A program made the translations under genes and the position numbers. Below, piece after piece: positions 36,953 to 45,421 of a DNA stretch of 50,049 nucleotides. The stretch is from NCBI GenBank assembly GCA_937873035.1, contig CALMVA010000078.1:1-50049 (forward strand), written 5' to 3'. A model generated the notes under the pieces. That model had not been told where the DNA came from, ran no database searches, and saw only the letters and a program-made list of their open reading frames with translations. Numbering within the stretch: the first letter of the stretch is position 1; each line of letters opens with the position of its first letter. The stretch comes from an uncultured Sphingomonadaceae bacterium. Its GTDB lineage: Bacteria > Pseudomonadota > Alphaproteobacteria > Sphingomonadales > Sphingomonadaceae.

Positions 36953-38326
36953 CTAAAAGCTATAATCCTCATACACCTTCGAGAGATCGCCCGCCCAGTC
37001 CTTTTCATATTTGGCAAGCAGTTCATCGGCGGGCGTCATGCCGCTGTCGACAATACGGCGCAGCGGGTTGAGGAAGCCGCTTTCATTATCGCCCATCGAG
37101 TTGACCTGCCCACGCGCCGTGAGGCCTGCCGAGGCGATGTCGAGCACCTCGCGGCCCAGGTCGCGCATCGTGCGGCCATCGGGCAGCGGCGTGCGCAGGC
37201 CGAGCTGGGGCACGGCATCGCGAATGGTCTGATGGTCCTCGATTGACCAGTGTTTGACGAGATCCCACGCGGCATCGAGCGCGGTCTGATCGTAAAGCAG
37301 GCCCACCCAGAGTGCGGGCAGGGCGCAGATGCGGTTCCACGGCCCGCCATCCGATCCGCGCATTTCGAGAAAGCTCTTGAGACGCACTTCGGGAAAAGCG
37401 GTTGAGAGATGGTCGTTCCAGTCGCCGATATGCGGCTTCTGGCCGGGATAGACATCAAGATTTCCGTCCAGAAAATCGCGGAAGTTCTTGCCCGCCGCGT
37501 CGATATATTTGCCGTCGCGGTAAACGAAATACATCGGCACATCGAGCATATAGTCGGCATAGCGTTCATATCCGAAGCCGTCTTCAAACACGAAAGGCAG
37601 CATCCCCGTGCGCGCGGGATCGGTATCGGTCCAGATGTGCGAGCGGTAGGAGAGATAGCCGTTGGGCTTGCCTTCAAGGAAAGGCGAGTTGGCAAAGAGC
37701 GCGGTGCCAAGCGGCTGGAGCGCCAGGCTCACGCGGAATTTCTGCACCATGTCTGCCTCGCTCTTATAGTCGAGGTTGGTCTGGATGGTGCAGGTGCGCA
37801 GCATCATATCCAGCCCCATGGTGCCAACACGCGGCATATGGCGCAGCATGATGCCATAGCGACCCTTGGGCATGATCGGCAGTTCTTCGCGCGTCTTGTC
37901 TGGCCAGAGACCAAGGCCGAGAAAGCCAAGGCCGAGTTCCGCGCCCACTTCCTTCACCTGCTTCAGGTGGCGGCCGGTTTCAGCGCAGGTCTGGTGCAGA
38001 TTTTCAAGCGGCGCGCCTGAAAGTTCGAGCTGGCCTGCCGGCTCAAGGCTCACCGTGCCGTCGCTGCCGCCAAGCGCAATGACGTTGTCGCCTTCCATGA
38101 TCGGTTCCCACCCATAGCGGGTAAGCGCCATCAGCAGGTCACGAATACCGCCGGGTTCGTCATAAGAAGGGGCGCGCTTGTCTGCCGTGCGATAGACGAA
38201 TTTTTCGTGCTCGGTGCCAATCCGCCAGCGGTCGGCTGTCTTTTCTCCCTTGGAGAAAACGCCAATCAAATCAGCGCGGCTTTCAATTGGCGGTTCGATC
38301 TCGCCGCTCTCGGTTTTGGTGCTCAT
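36953..38326 (-). CDS. gshA: Glutamate--cysteine ligase (GCS2/plant type)
   Basis: First enzyme of glutathione synthesis. The 457-residue protein follows the family shared by plants and alphaproteobacteria rather than the enterobacterial type: RWRIGTEHEKFVYR near residues 34-47, SLEPAGQLELSGAP near 92-105, then MPRVGTMGLDMMLRTCTIQTNLDY and LEMRGSDGGPWNRICALPALWVG. These include the Glu/Asp metal ligands. ATG at 38326 is the only sensible start. prmA lies 92 bases upstream on the same strand. Two Cys residues that act as redox switch in plants are not assessed here. Confidence 0.95.
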   Translation of the reverse strand: MSTKTESGEIEPPIESRADLIGVFSKGEKTADRWRIGTEHEKFVYRTADKRAPSYDEPGGIRDLLMALTRYGWEPIMEGDNVIALGGSDGTVSLEPAGQLELSGAPLENLHQTCAETGRHLKQVKEVGAELGLGFLGLGLWPDKTREELPIMPKGRYGIMLRHMPRVGTMGLDMMLRTCTIQTNLDYKSEADMVQKFRVSLALQPLGTALFANSPFLEGKPNGYLSYRSHIWTDTDPARTGMLPFVFEDGFGYERYADYMLDVPMYFVYRDGKYIDAAGKNFRDFLDGNLDVYPGQKPHIGDWNDHLSTAFPEVRLKSFLEMRGSDGGPWNRICALPALWVGLLYDQTALDAAWDLVKHWSIEDHQTIRDAVPQLGLRTPLPDGRTMRDLGREVLDIASAGLTARGQVNSMGDNESGFLNPLRRIVDSGMTPADELLAKYEKDWAGDLSKVYEDYSF

Positions 38327-38418
38327 ATATGCTCTTTAATCTGGTCGGTTGCGTGTTGAAACTATTTTTGCGCGGCACGGGGCACCGCATTGTGAAACAG
38401 GCGTGCGTCGGCCGATGC

Positions 38419-39405
38419 TCACCAGGTGCCGAAGTCTCCCGGTGGCTGGCTGGTCGTCAGGCGTGGGCGTGCCGGGCGGCGCCACCCGAAGCGGCGGCGC
38501 TTGGCGAGCCGCAGGCAAGGCCATTCCCCGCCCGTTTGCTCGATGAAGCGAAGCCCCTCACGCCAATAAGCGCGGCGCACATCGGCGACCTGCCGGTCAA
38601 GCAGGCCGGCAAGAACAAGCGTGCCGCCTTCTTCCAGAATATCCGACAGGGCCGGGGCAAGCTCTATCAACGGCCCGGCGAGAATATTGGCGATCACCAG
38701 ATCATAAGGCGCGCGGCGCTGGATCATCTCATGGTCGGTGCCAGAGGCAACACATAGCGAAACCTGACCGGGATGGGGGCCGACGGGCACACCATTTACC
38801 GCTGCATTGTCGATGGACACCTCAATGCTCACCGGATCAATATCTGACGCGGTCACATAAGCGCGCGGCCAGAGATGGCGGGCGGCAAATGCGAGCAGGC
38901 CGGTTCCCGTGCCAATATCGACGACATTGTCGAAGCGCGCGCCACTGTGGCGCAGCGAGTCGAGCATCTTGAGGCAGCCGCTCGTCGTTTCATGCCCGCC
39001 TGTGCCAAAGGCGCGGCTCGCCTCGATAAGAAACGAAACCGAACCGGATGGCTGCTCATGCGCGTTTGTGGATGTGTGGACGAAGAAACGACCGGCAAAA
39101 ACCGGCGCAATCGCCTGTTGGCTCAACGTCACCCAGTCCGCATTTTCAATGCGTTCAAGCACTGCGGCTTCCTGCTGCGCGCTCGGCACGAGCAGTCTCA
39201 CCATATTGATTTGATTAGTGGTTGGTTTACCATCAAAGTAAGCCAATATTTCCCATTTTTCAGGGTGCGCGGGATCAATTTCTTGCGTCACGATGGTCGG
39301 CGGCTCGTCCATTTCTGCGAGGCGGGGATCATCAATGTCCAGCGATTCTGCTTCCTTGCGTGTGCATGGCAGCGAGAGTTTCCAGCTTTCGGGAAAGGTC
39401 GTCAT
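38419..39405 (-). CDS. prmA: Ribosomal protein L11 methyltransferase
   Basis: SAM-dependent enzyme that methylates ribosomal protein L11. ATG at 39405 (MTTFPESWKLSLPCTRKEAESL) gives 328 residues and matches family N-termini better than the ATG at 39480. The SAM-binding core has the characteristic AFGTGGHETTSGCL, VVDIGTGTGLLAFAA and VIANILAGPLIELAP. The C-terminal tail (about 300-328: Arg/Pro/Gly-rich) is polar and poorly conserved. No strong ribosome binding site precedes the start. Confidence 0.93.
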   Translation of the reverse strand: MTTFPESWKLSLPCTRKEAESLDIDDPRLAEMDEPPTIVTQEIDPAHPEKWEILAYFDGKPTTNQINMVRLLVPSAQQEAAVLERIENADWVTLSQQAIAPVFAGRFFVHTSTNAHEQPSGSVSFLIEASRAFGTGGHETTSGCLKMLDSLRHSGARFDNVVDIGTGTGLLAFAARHLWPRAYVTASDIDPVSIEVSIDNAAVNGVPVGPHPGQVSLCVASGTDHEMIQRRAPYDLVIANILAGPLIELAPALSDILEEGGTLVLAGLLDRQVADVRRAYWREGLRFIEQTGGEWPCLRLAKRRRFGWRRPARPRLTTSQPPGDFGTW

Positions 39406-39619
39406 ATTTGGCGTGATTGCGCGGCGGCCTGCGTAACGCAAGGTCACAATTGTTGCCAAATCGAAATCAATTATTATCATCGCGTTCGCAAATTGTGCGA
39501 TGTCGTGTCCCTGAAAGACGTGGCGAGCGCCGGAGTCGGCTTTGGATCAGTCCGAAAACCGACTGTGAAACTATCGCCGGTCTAGCCGACCTTTGCGGGT
39601 TGGAAGGGAGTATTTTGAG

Positions 39620-39829
39620 ATGAAGTCCGGTGTCGCTGAATTGCCGTGCCCGGTCGCGAATGACGCCAGCGAAGATGCGCGCTTTGCGTTGCTTCAAATC
39701 CTCAACGATCAGCTTGTCGTTGCTGATGCGCTCCATCTCGATCTTGTCGCCATCCGCATTTCGGAAGCGATTGACCAGCTTGTGGAAGACCTTGGCATCA
39801 GTGGTGGCGTGAGTAGCCTGACGCACTGA
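39620..39829 (+). CDS. Small hypothetical protein
   Basis: A 69-residue acidic protein (MKSGVAELPCPVANDASEDA...) that I do not recognise. GGAAGGGAG ends nine bases before ATG 39620, and codons use G or C at most third positions like neighbouring genes, so it is probably translated. The C-terminal two thirds form likely helices (ARFALLQILNDQLVVADALH, DLVAIRISEAIDQLVEDLG). No signal peptide or membrane segment. It is convergent with the MarR-type regulator, with a hairpin between them. Confidence 0.6.
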   Translation: MKSGVAELPCPVANDASEDARFALLQILNDQLVVADALHLDLVAIRISEAIDQLVEDLGISGGVSSLTH

Positions 39830-39873
39830 TTTTCATACTAAAGAGGGCGTTGTAGTCCCTGAGCCTCTGGATA

Positions 39874-39903
39874 ATTGGTGCCGGGCGACCCTCCGGCACC
39901 AAT
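39874..39903. terminator. Hairpin between convergent genes
   Basis: ATTGGTGCCGG (39874-39884) and CCGGCACCAAT (39893-39903) pair perfectly around an eight-base loop. It lies between the stops of the small gene and the MarR-type gene. There is no T run on either side, so it may terminate weakly or protect 3' ends. Confidence 0.5.
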
Positions 39904-39919
39904 ATTGGAAAGAGGAGGC

Positions 39920-40417
39920 TTATTGGTGTGCGAAGGCCGCCGATTGAGCAGGTGCTGCAAAGCCAATCGTGGTCGTTGCCGCGGCCGAAAGCGAGCCCGT
40001 ATCGAGGCCGAAAGCTTCGCAGACCTGACGATAGCCAAGCGCGGTGAGCGAAACGAAAACGCGGCGACGGTCAGTGGGATCGACCTTGCGGGTGATGTAG
40101 CCATCCTTTTCCAGCCGGGTCAGGTAGCGCAGCACCGTGGTGAGCGGGATGCGTGATTCAACGCCGATGTCGGTGATGGCAAGGTTCATGCCCATGCGCT
40201 GTGCGCGTTCCAGTTCCAGAACAATGTCCCAAGCGGCATCACCAAAATAGTTGACGGTGAAGGCGCGCTCGCGGCGGCGGCGCAGGCGAAGCTCGGCATC
40301 GACCGGATGAAGCAGGGCCTCCGCACCGGGCGAGGCGATCCGCTGCGACAACGAATTGAGCGCAGTCATCGTCTGCGAGATGATCGATTGCATTTCGTCG
40401 TGCGATTTTTGAGACAT
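39920..40417 (-). CDS. MarR-type winged-helix transcription regulator
   Basis: A 165-residue DNA-binding protein. The central region (about 55-135) has a winged helix: ITDIGVESRIPLTTVLRYLTRLEKDGYITRK is helix-turn-helix plus wing entry, and DPTDRRRVFVSLTALG is the MarR wing with its conserved D-x-R-R-R pattern. N-terminal helices, rich in Arg (LRLRRRRERAF), and a C-terminal Ala-rich tail flank it. ATG at 40417 follows AAGGAG at nine bases. The target is unknown. The 248 bases upstream contain no gene; there is a short GAGCG/CGCTC hairpin at 40443-40458. Confidence 0.85.
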   Translation of the reverse strand: MSQKSHDEMQSIISQTMTALNSLSQRIASPGAEALLHPVDAELRLRRRRERAFTVNYFGDAAWDIVLELERAQRMGMNLAITDIGVESRIPLTTVLRYLTRLEKDGYITRKVDPTDRRRVFVSLTALGYRQVCEAFGLDTGSLSAAATTTIGFAAPAQSAAFAHQ

Positions 40418-40665
40418 GGACAATCTCCTTCGTTCCCGGAATGAGCGTTTTTGCGCTCTTTCCAGAGTGTTAAGCCTGTTAAATCCTCATGCCGGACGTT
40501 GTTTTGCGGTCCCGGCTCTCCGTTGAGAGGGACTGGTTCATGCCGCCTGGTGTTTGCGGGTGAAGCGTCAGCCTCTCTGTTGCCTCAATGGATACGAGTT
40601 GGTGGGAGTTTCCACCATATCGTAGATATACGCATCGGGGATTCTACGTAGTTTGGCTGGCAAAT

Positions 40666-41358
40666 TCAGCGCACATAGCTTGCGCCGTTGATGTCAAGCA
40701 CTGCGCCCGTCATTGAGGGCGGGGCCTGTAATGCGCAAAAACGCGCCATTTCGGCGACTTCATCGGGCATGGCGACGCGACCGAGGGGAATGTCTGCCAG
40801 AAGCTTGTCGCCGCCGCGGCTGGCCAGATAGTCATCCGCCATACCTGTCATCGTGAAGCCGGGGCAGATGGCAAAGGCCAATATGCCGTCCTTTGCATAG
40901 CCGCGCGCGATTGTTTTGGTCATGCCGACCATGCCCGCCTTTGACGCGGCATAATGCCAGTGCTGCGGCGAATCTCCGCGATAGGCCGCACGGCTGGCGA
41001 TGTTGACGATGCGGCCTTGCGCCTTGCGCGCCTGCCAGTGAAGCACGGCGCGGCGGCAGAGCACGGCGCTTGCAGTGAGGTTGATCTGCATCGTGCGCTC
41101 CCAACCGGAGAGCCAGTCTGCCTCGTCACTGTCCAGCGGATTATTCTCGAACACGCCCGCATTGTTCACCAGCACATCGACTCGGTTGTCGAGCGCGGCG
41201 AGGGCACCCTCCCATAATTGGCCCGCGCCATCGGGTGTCGCGAGATCAAAATCCTTGGAGGAAACGGCAAAAACGCGAGCGTCTTCGGTGCGCAGACGGG
41301 CGGCGATGGCAGCGCCGATCCCGCGGGATGCGCCAGTCACGAGGATGTGTGCAGTCAT
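40666..41358 (-). CDS. Short-chain dehydrogenase/reductase
   Basis: NAD(P)-dependent oxidoreductase of the classical SDR family, 230 residues. Cofactor motif TGASRGIG at residues 8-15, NNAG at 65-68, and the catalytic set N93, S122, Y136 and K140 (HYAASKAG) are all present. The C-terminus ending in TGAVLDINGASYVR is typical of FabG-like enzymes. The residue after the second beta strand (AVSSKD) does not clearly fix NAD or NADP. Substrate unknown. It is divergent from sdhC across about 105 bases. Confidence 0.93.
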   Translation of the reverse strand: MTAHILVTGASRGIGAAIAARLRTEDARVFAVSSKDFDLATPDGAGQLWEGALAALDNRVDVLVNNAGVFENNPLDSDEADWLSGWERTMQINLTASAVLCRRAVLHWQARKAQGRIVNIASRAAYRGDSPQHWHYAASKAGMVGMTKTIARGYAKDGILAFAICPGFTMTGMADDYLASRGGDKLLADIPLGRVAMPDEVAEMARFCALQAPPSMTGAVLDINGASYVR

Positions 41359-41463
41359 GCTCTTGCTCTTAACCGAGTGGGTTCAGTTGGCAAAGGCGGT
41401 TGCGCCTGCTGACTGACGCGCTAAGGGGATGCCCGACGCGAAGACAAAAGACAGGGAAAGATC

Positions 41464-41859
41464 ATGGCGCAAAACCGCGCAAGGCCAATCTCGCCGCACC
41501 TTTCGATCTGGAAATGGGGCGCGCATATGACGACCTCCATTGTCCACCGCATTACGGGCGACGGCATGGCCGTTGTTGGTGCAATGGTGCTTGTATGGTG
41601 GCTCACGGCTGCGGCCACGGGGCAGGAAAGCTATGATTATTTCCTCGCCTGCGCCGCAAGCCCCTTTGGACGCTTCGTCCTTGTCGGGCTGACCTGGGCG
41701 TTCTTTCAGCATCTTGCCTCAGGCCTTCGCCACCTCGTGCTTGATACGGGCGCGGGCTATGAACTTGTCACCAACCGCTTCTGGGCGCGTTTGACCTTCG
41801 TCTTCGGCGTTGTCGCAACCGCTGCCGTCTGGGGCTATCTTCTGTTCGTGAAGGGATAA
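41464..41859 (+). CDS. sdhC: Succinate dehydrogenase cytochrome b556 subunit
   Basis: Membrane anchor of complex II that binds heme b and quinone. The 131-residue protein has the family signature RPISPHLSIWKWGAHMTTSIVHRITG at the N-terminus, three membrane segments, and the likely heme-ligand histidine in FQHLASGLRHLVLD near residue 85. ATG at 41464 follows AGGGAAAG. sdhD starts four bases after its stop. Confidence 0.95.
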   Translation: MAQNRARPISPHLSIWKWGAHMTTSIVHRITGDGMAVVGAMVLVWWLTAAATGQESYDYFLACAASPFGRFVLVGLTWAFFQHLASGLRHLVLDTGAGYELVTNRFWARLTFVFGVVATAAVWGYLLFVKG

Positions 41860-41863
41860 GACG

Positions 41864-42253
41864 ATGGGAACCGGAACAGGTCTCGGTCGCGTTCGCGGCC
41901 TTGGTTCGGCAAGGCATGGCGGCGGCCATTGGGTGCTCCACCGCATGACGGCGGTCAGCAATCTGCTGCTCATGCTGTGGCTGCTCTTCTCGCTGCTGCG
42001 TCTGCCTGCCTATGATTATCAGACGATCCGGCTCTGGCTGGAACAGCCGATTGTCGCCGTGCCGATGATCCTGCTCGTCGTCTCGGTCTTCTGGCACTTT
42101 CGCATGGGTCTTCAGGTGCTCATCGAAGATTATGTGCATGAAGAAGGCCTCAAGTTCGCAAGCCTCGTTGCGCTTACCTTCTACACCTTCGGCTCCGGCG
42201 CGCTTGCCGTGTTCGCCATTGCCAAGATCGCTCTGACAGGGACGGCCCACTGA
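41864..42253 (+). CDS. sdhD: Succinate dehydrogenase membrane anchor subunit
   Basis: Second membrane anchor of complex II. The 129-residue protein has three membrane segments, [15 protein letters not shown] near residues 22-36 and [20 protein letters not shown] near 77-96, including the heme/quinone-site histidine and Asp-Tyr pair typical of SdhD. The stop shares a base with the sdhA start (TGATG), so it is coupled to sdhA. Confidence 0.95.
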   Translation: MGTGTGLGRVRGLGSARHGGGHWVLHRMTAVSNLLLMLWLLFSLLRLPAYDYQTIRLWLEQPIVAVPMILLVVSVFWHFRMGLQVLIEDYVHEEGLKFASLVALTFYTFGSGALAVFAIAKIALTGTAH

Positions 42254-44055
42254 TGTCCGACGCTTACAAGATCATCGACCACACCTATGACGTCGTCGTC
42301 GTCGGCGCGGGCGGCTCTGGCCTGCGCGCGACGATGGGCGCTGCCGAAGCGGGCCTGAAAACGGCCTGCATCACCAAGGTGTTCCCCACACGCTCGCACA
42401 CGGTGGCGGCGCAGGGCGGCATCGCAGCCAGCCTTGGCAACAACTCGCCCGATCACTGGACCTGGCATATGTATGACACCGTCAAGGGGTCGGACTGGCT
42501 GGGCGATCAGGACGCGATCGAATATATGGTGCGCGAAGCCCCGGCGGCGGTGTACGAACTGGAACACGCGGGCGTGCCCTTCAGCCGCAATGCCGATGGC
42601 ACGATTTATCAGCGCCCCTTTGGCGGCCATATGCAGAATATGGGCGATGGCCCGCCGGTGCAGCGCACCTGCGCCGCGGCAGACCGCACCGGCCACGCCA
42701 TGCTGCACGCGCTCTACCAGCAGTCGCTGAAATATGACGCGGACTTCTACATCGAATATTTCGCGCTCGACCTCATCATGGAAGATGGCGCGTGCCGTGG
42801 CGTGATCGCCATGTGCATGGAAGATGGCACCATCCACCGTTTCCGCGCGCAATCGGTCGTGCTGGCAACGGGCGGCTATGGCCGTGCCTATTTCTCGGCG
42901 ACCTCGGCGCACACCTGCACGGGCGATGGCGGCGGCATGGTGCTGCGCGCGGGCCTGCCGTTGCAGGATCTTGAATTCGTCCAGTTCCACCCGACCGGCA
43001 TTTACGGCGCGGGCGTGCTCATCACCGAAGGCGCACGCGGCGAGGGCGGATACCTCACCAATTCCGAAGGTGAGCGCTTCATGGAGCGCTATGCCCCGTC
43101 GGCCAAGGACCTCGCCTCGCGCGATGTCGTGTCGCGTTCGATGGCGATGGAAATGCGCGAAGGCCGCGGCGTCGGCCCCAATAAGGACCATATCTACCTC
43201 CACCTCGATCACATCGACCCCAAGGTGCTGGCAGAACGCCTGCCGGGCATCACCGAAAGCGGCAAGATCTTTGCGGGCGTTGATCTCACGCGCCAGCCGC
43301 TGCCGGTCTGCCCCACGGTCCACTATAATATGGGCGGTATTCCGTGCAACTATCACGGTCAGGTCGTCACCAAGCGCGATGGCAATGACGATGCGGTCGT
43401 CCCCGGCCTTTATGCCGTGGGCGAAGCGGCGTGCGTTTCGGTCCATGGCGCAAACCGCCTTGGCTCCAACTCGCTGATCGACCTTGTCGTGTTCGGCCGC
43501 GCAACCGGCCTGCACCTGAAGGAAACGCTCAAGGCGGGCGCTGCGCAAAAGGCGCTGCCCAAGGATTCGGCAGACCTCGCGCTCGCGCGTGTCGACAAAT
43601 ATCGCAACGCCAAGGGCGGCTCGCCCACCGCGCAGATCCGCCTCGATATGCAGCACACGATGCAGAAGCACTGCGCCGTATTCCGCGATAGCGCGCTTCT
43701 GTCCGAAGGCGTTGAACTGATGGCCAAGGTCAACAAGCGGATGGAAGATGTTGCGATTACGGATCGCAGCCTTATCTGGAACACCGACCTTGTTGAAACG
43801 CTGGAACTCGACAACCTGATGTCGCAGGCCGTGTGCACCATTGTGAGCGCGGAAAACCGCAAGGAATCGCGCGGCGCCCATGCGCATGAGGACTTCCCCG
43901 ACCGCGACGACGCCAACTGGATGAAGCACACCATCAGCTGGTTTGAAGGCTGGGGCGGCGCAGGCGGCAAGGTGACGCTCGATTACCGCGCGGTGCACGA
44001 TTACACGCTCACCGACGAGGCCGAATATATAAAGCCCAAGGCGCGCGTTTACTGA
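42253..44055 (+). CDS. sdhA: Succinate dehydrogenase flavoprotein subunit
   Basis: Oxidises succinate to fumarate with covalently bound FAD. The 600-residue protein has the Rossmann motif [20 protein letters not shown], the FAD-linking histidine in [12 protein letters not shown], and the active-site region [33 protein letters not shown] and the C-terminal [15 protein letters not shown] follow. Length is normal. The usual fourth gene, sdhB, does not follow: an exported protein gene and a repeat-rich gap come next. Confidence 0.98.
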   Translation: MSDAYKIIDHTYDVVVVGAGGSGLRATMGAAEAGLKTACITKVFPTRSHTVAAQGGIAASLGNNSPDHWTWHMYDTVKGSDWLGDQDAIEYMVREAPAAVYELEHAGVPFSRNADGTIYQRPFGGHMQNMGDGPPVQRTCAAADRTGHAMLHALYQQSLKYDADFYIEYFALDLIMEDGACRGVIAMCMEDGTIHRFRAQSVVLATGGYGRAYFSATSAHTCTGDGGGMVLRAGLPLQDLEFVQFHPTGIYGAGVLITEGARGEGGYLTNSEGERFMERYAPSAKDLASRDVVSRSMAMEMREGRGVGPNKDHIYLHLDHIDPKVLAERLPGITESGKIFAGVDLTRQPLPVCPTVHYNMGGIPCNYHGQVVTKRDGNDDAVVPGLYAVGEAACVSVHGANRLGSNSLIDLVVFGRATGLHLKETLKAGAAQKALPKDSADLALARVDKYRNAKGGSPTAQIRLDMQHTMQKHCAVFRDSALLSEGVELMAKVNKRMEDVAITDRSLIWNTDLVETLELDNLMSQAVCTIVSAENRKESRGAHAHEDFPDRDDANWMKHTISWFEGWGGAGGKVTLDYRAVHDYTLTDEAEYIKPKARVY

Positions 44056-44146
44056 TCGGGGCCTGCCGCGTTCATATGGCGTCAAGGTGCGCGGCCCTAG
44101 GCCACGCGCCGGAAAGCTTTTCGCTTTCGCGTCATGGAGCCGGTCT

Positions 44147-44875
44147 ATGCCCCGATATTCACCTGTCCTTCTCATTGCCCTACTGGCAGCGATGCCTGCC
44201 GCCGCGCAGCCGGTGCCCAGAGGTGCGGATTGGGGCGGGGAAGGCTGGAACAGCGCCGATGGCCGTCAGGGCTGGGGCGCACAGCCCTCACCGCGTGACA
44301 GCCGCCTGGCGGCCCGCCAGCGGCGTGGCGAGGACAGCCGCGAAGGGCAGGTCCGCGTCACGAAATTCGTCGCGGAGGATGCGGGCGATGCGCTCGGCCA
44401 TGGCAAGATCGCCGTGCAGGCAATGGCGGGCACCACGCCAGAAGCGCGCGATCAGGCGACTTACGAAGCCGCCCTTGTCGATCAGCTGGTGAAAGCGGGC
44501 TATGACACCGCAACGCCCGACCCCAAGGGCGGGCAGGTGCTGGAAATCCGCATCGTCCGCGATGTTCTGCGTCCCGAAGAACAGAAGCGCAATCCGGTGA
44601 GCGGTGAAGTGATGGTGGGTGCCTCCAACCATGGCACGATGACGGGCATGGCGCTCAATCTGGATTTCACCAAGCCCAAAAAGGCGCTGCTTTCCATCAA
44701 GCTTGAAGCGCGCATCCGGGATCGCGTGACCGACAAGCCGCTTTGGGAAGGTCGCGCCGAAATCGCCACGCGCGAGGGCGACAAGCATTGGGACGAAACG
44801 CAGATCGCCAACCGTTTGGCAGCGGCCTTGTTCGAAAAATTCCCGCAACCGATGACGGACGGCATGGCGCGGTAG
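44147..44875 (+). CDS. Exported DUF4136-like protein
   Basis: A 242-residue protein with a signal peptide (MPRYSPVLLIALLAAMPAAAQ), so probably periplasmic or, less likely, outer-membrane associated; no lipobox cysteine is seen. I chose ATG at 44147, after GGAG, because the signal peptide then starts correctly. The mature part has a Gly/Arg-rich segment (about 25-60) and a globular domain resembling DUF4136 (YEAALVDQLVKAGYDTA, then paired strands ending in IANRLAAALFEKFP). Function unknown. It follows sdhA by 91 bases and may be co-transcribed. Confidence 0.7.
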   Translation: MPRYSPVLLIALLAAMPAAAQPVPRGADWGGEGWNSADGRQGWGAQPSPRDSRLAARQRRGEDSREGQVRVTKFVAEDAGDALGHGKIAVQAMAGTTPEARDQATYEAALVDQLVKAGYDTATPDPKGGQVLEIRIVRDVLRPEEQKRNPVSGEVMVGASNHGTMTGMALNLDFTKPKKALLSIKLEARIRDRVTDKPLWEGRAEIATREGDKHWDETQIANRLAAALFEKFPQPMTDGMAR

Positions 44876-44905
44876 CGTTCGGAGCTATAAATCGGCACCA
44901 CTTCT

Positions 44906-44929
44906 CCGTTGGTGCTGAGCTTGTCGAAG
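44906..44929. repeat. Family A repeat, single arm
   Basis: CCGTT...TGAGCTTGTCGAAG matches the left arm of the nuo copies. Its nearest inverted partner is 240 bases away at 45169-45192, so this may be a family A element split by an insertion. Confidence 0.75.
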
Positions 44930-45168
44930 CACAGTCCTTCTGGGCGCCGCAGCCCACAGCTTCAGCCCACCCCGCTGCGACCAGGTTCGGCTGCGCCTCA
45001 CCAAGTCTCGCACCCCTCCCGCAAGCGGTTGGGGTTGGGGCAGGGCCTTCACCCAAACTCAAACCCTATTTCGCTTTCCTACACACTGTCCCTTTCGCCA
45101 TGCCGGTGTCTTGCATCACGGGAGACAGGCTATGCGATTGACGGATTGGCACCAAACAAAGGACCGCG

Positions 45169-45237
45169 CTTCGACAGGCTCAGTGGCAACGGTGTTGATG
45201 GCATTCCTGAATACCGTTTGGACTGAGCTTGTCGAAG
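45169..45237. repeat. Family A repeat, two arms in reversed order
   Basis: CTTCGACAGGCTCA... (45169-45192) and ...TGAGCTTGTCGAAG (45214-45237) face the opposite way to the nuo copies: CTTCGAC is outermost rather than GTTCG. The right arm is the same orientation as 44906-44929. Confidence 0.8.
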
Positions 45238-45385
45238 TCCTGTCCTTCCTAATGATTTGGGCCGCGTGGAACCCGAAGTCCCCTTCACCCACGCAAATCC
45301 AGCCCGCAGGGGCCTCAACTTCCTCCACTTCCAGATTGACGGCCCGATTATCGCGGGCATTGTCCGCGCGCGCCACGCTCGCTAA
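45227..45385 (+). pseudogene. Possible gene remnant after a family A arm
   Basis: From 45227 a frame runs open for 53 codons, including VEPEVPFTHANPARRG and FLHFQIDGPIIAGIVR, and stops at 45383-45385. The second codon positions are clearly less GC-rich than the first and third, as in real coding DNA here. The aligned antisense frame shows the same periodicity, so strand is uncertain. There is no good start; I do not recognise the family. Confidence 0.25.
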
Positions 45386-45421
45386 GGCACCCCGGAAATC
45401 CGGCCCAACAGGACATTGCCC

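Larger units (their letters stand above)
44876..45421. other. Repeat-rich non-coding gap between the sdh cluster and fumarase
   Basis: This 546-base stretch holds three family A repeat arms (44906-44929, 45169-45192, 45214-45237) and an imperfect hairpin around CCCGCAAGCGG near 45022. It also holds a stop-terminated stretch with coding-like base periodicity (45227-45385). I see no complete gene; reading frames here are interrupted or of low-complexity antisense type. It looks like a rearrangement scar. Confidence 0.6.

Noticed and set aside
40451..40651. 66-codon plus-strand frame between the regulator and the dehydrogenase
   Set aside because: Ser/Cys/Gly-rich composition, no ribosome binding site, no coding-like codon use.
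42181..44175. Long minus-strand open frame opposite sdhA
   Set aside because: It is an antisense shadow of a highly conserved gene; codon-aligned antisense frames stay open in GC-rich DNA. No ribosome binding site or known domain.
44909..45226. Plus-strand frames of about 100 codons in the repeat gap
   Set aside because: They consist largely of repeat arms and low-complexity sequence and have no ribosome binding site.
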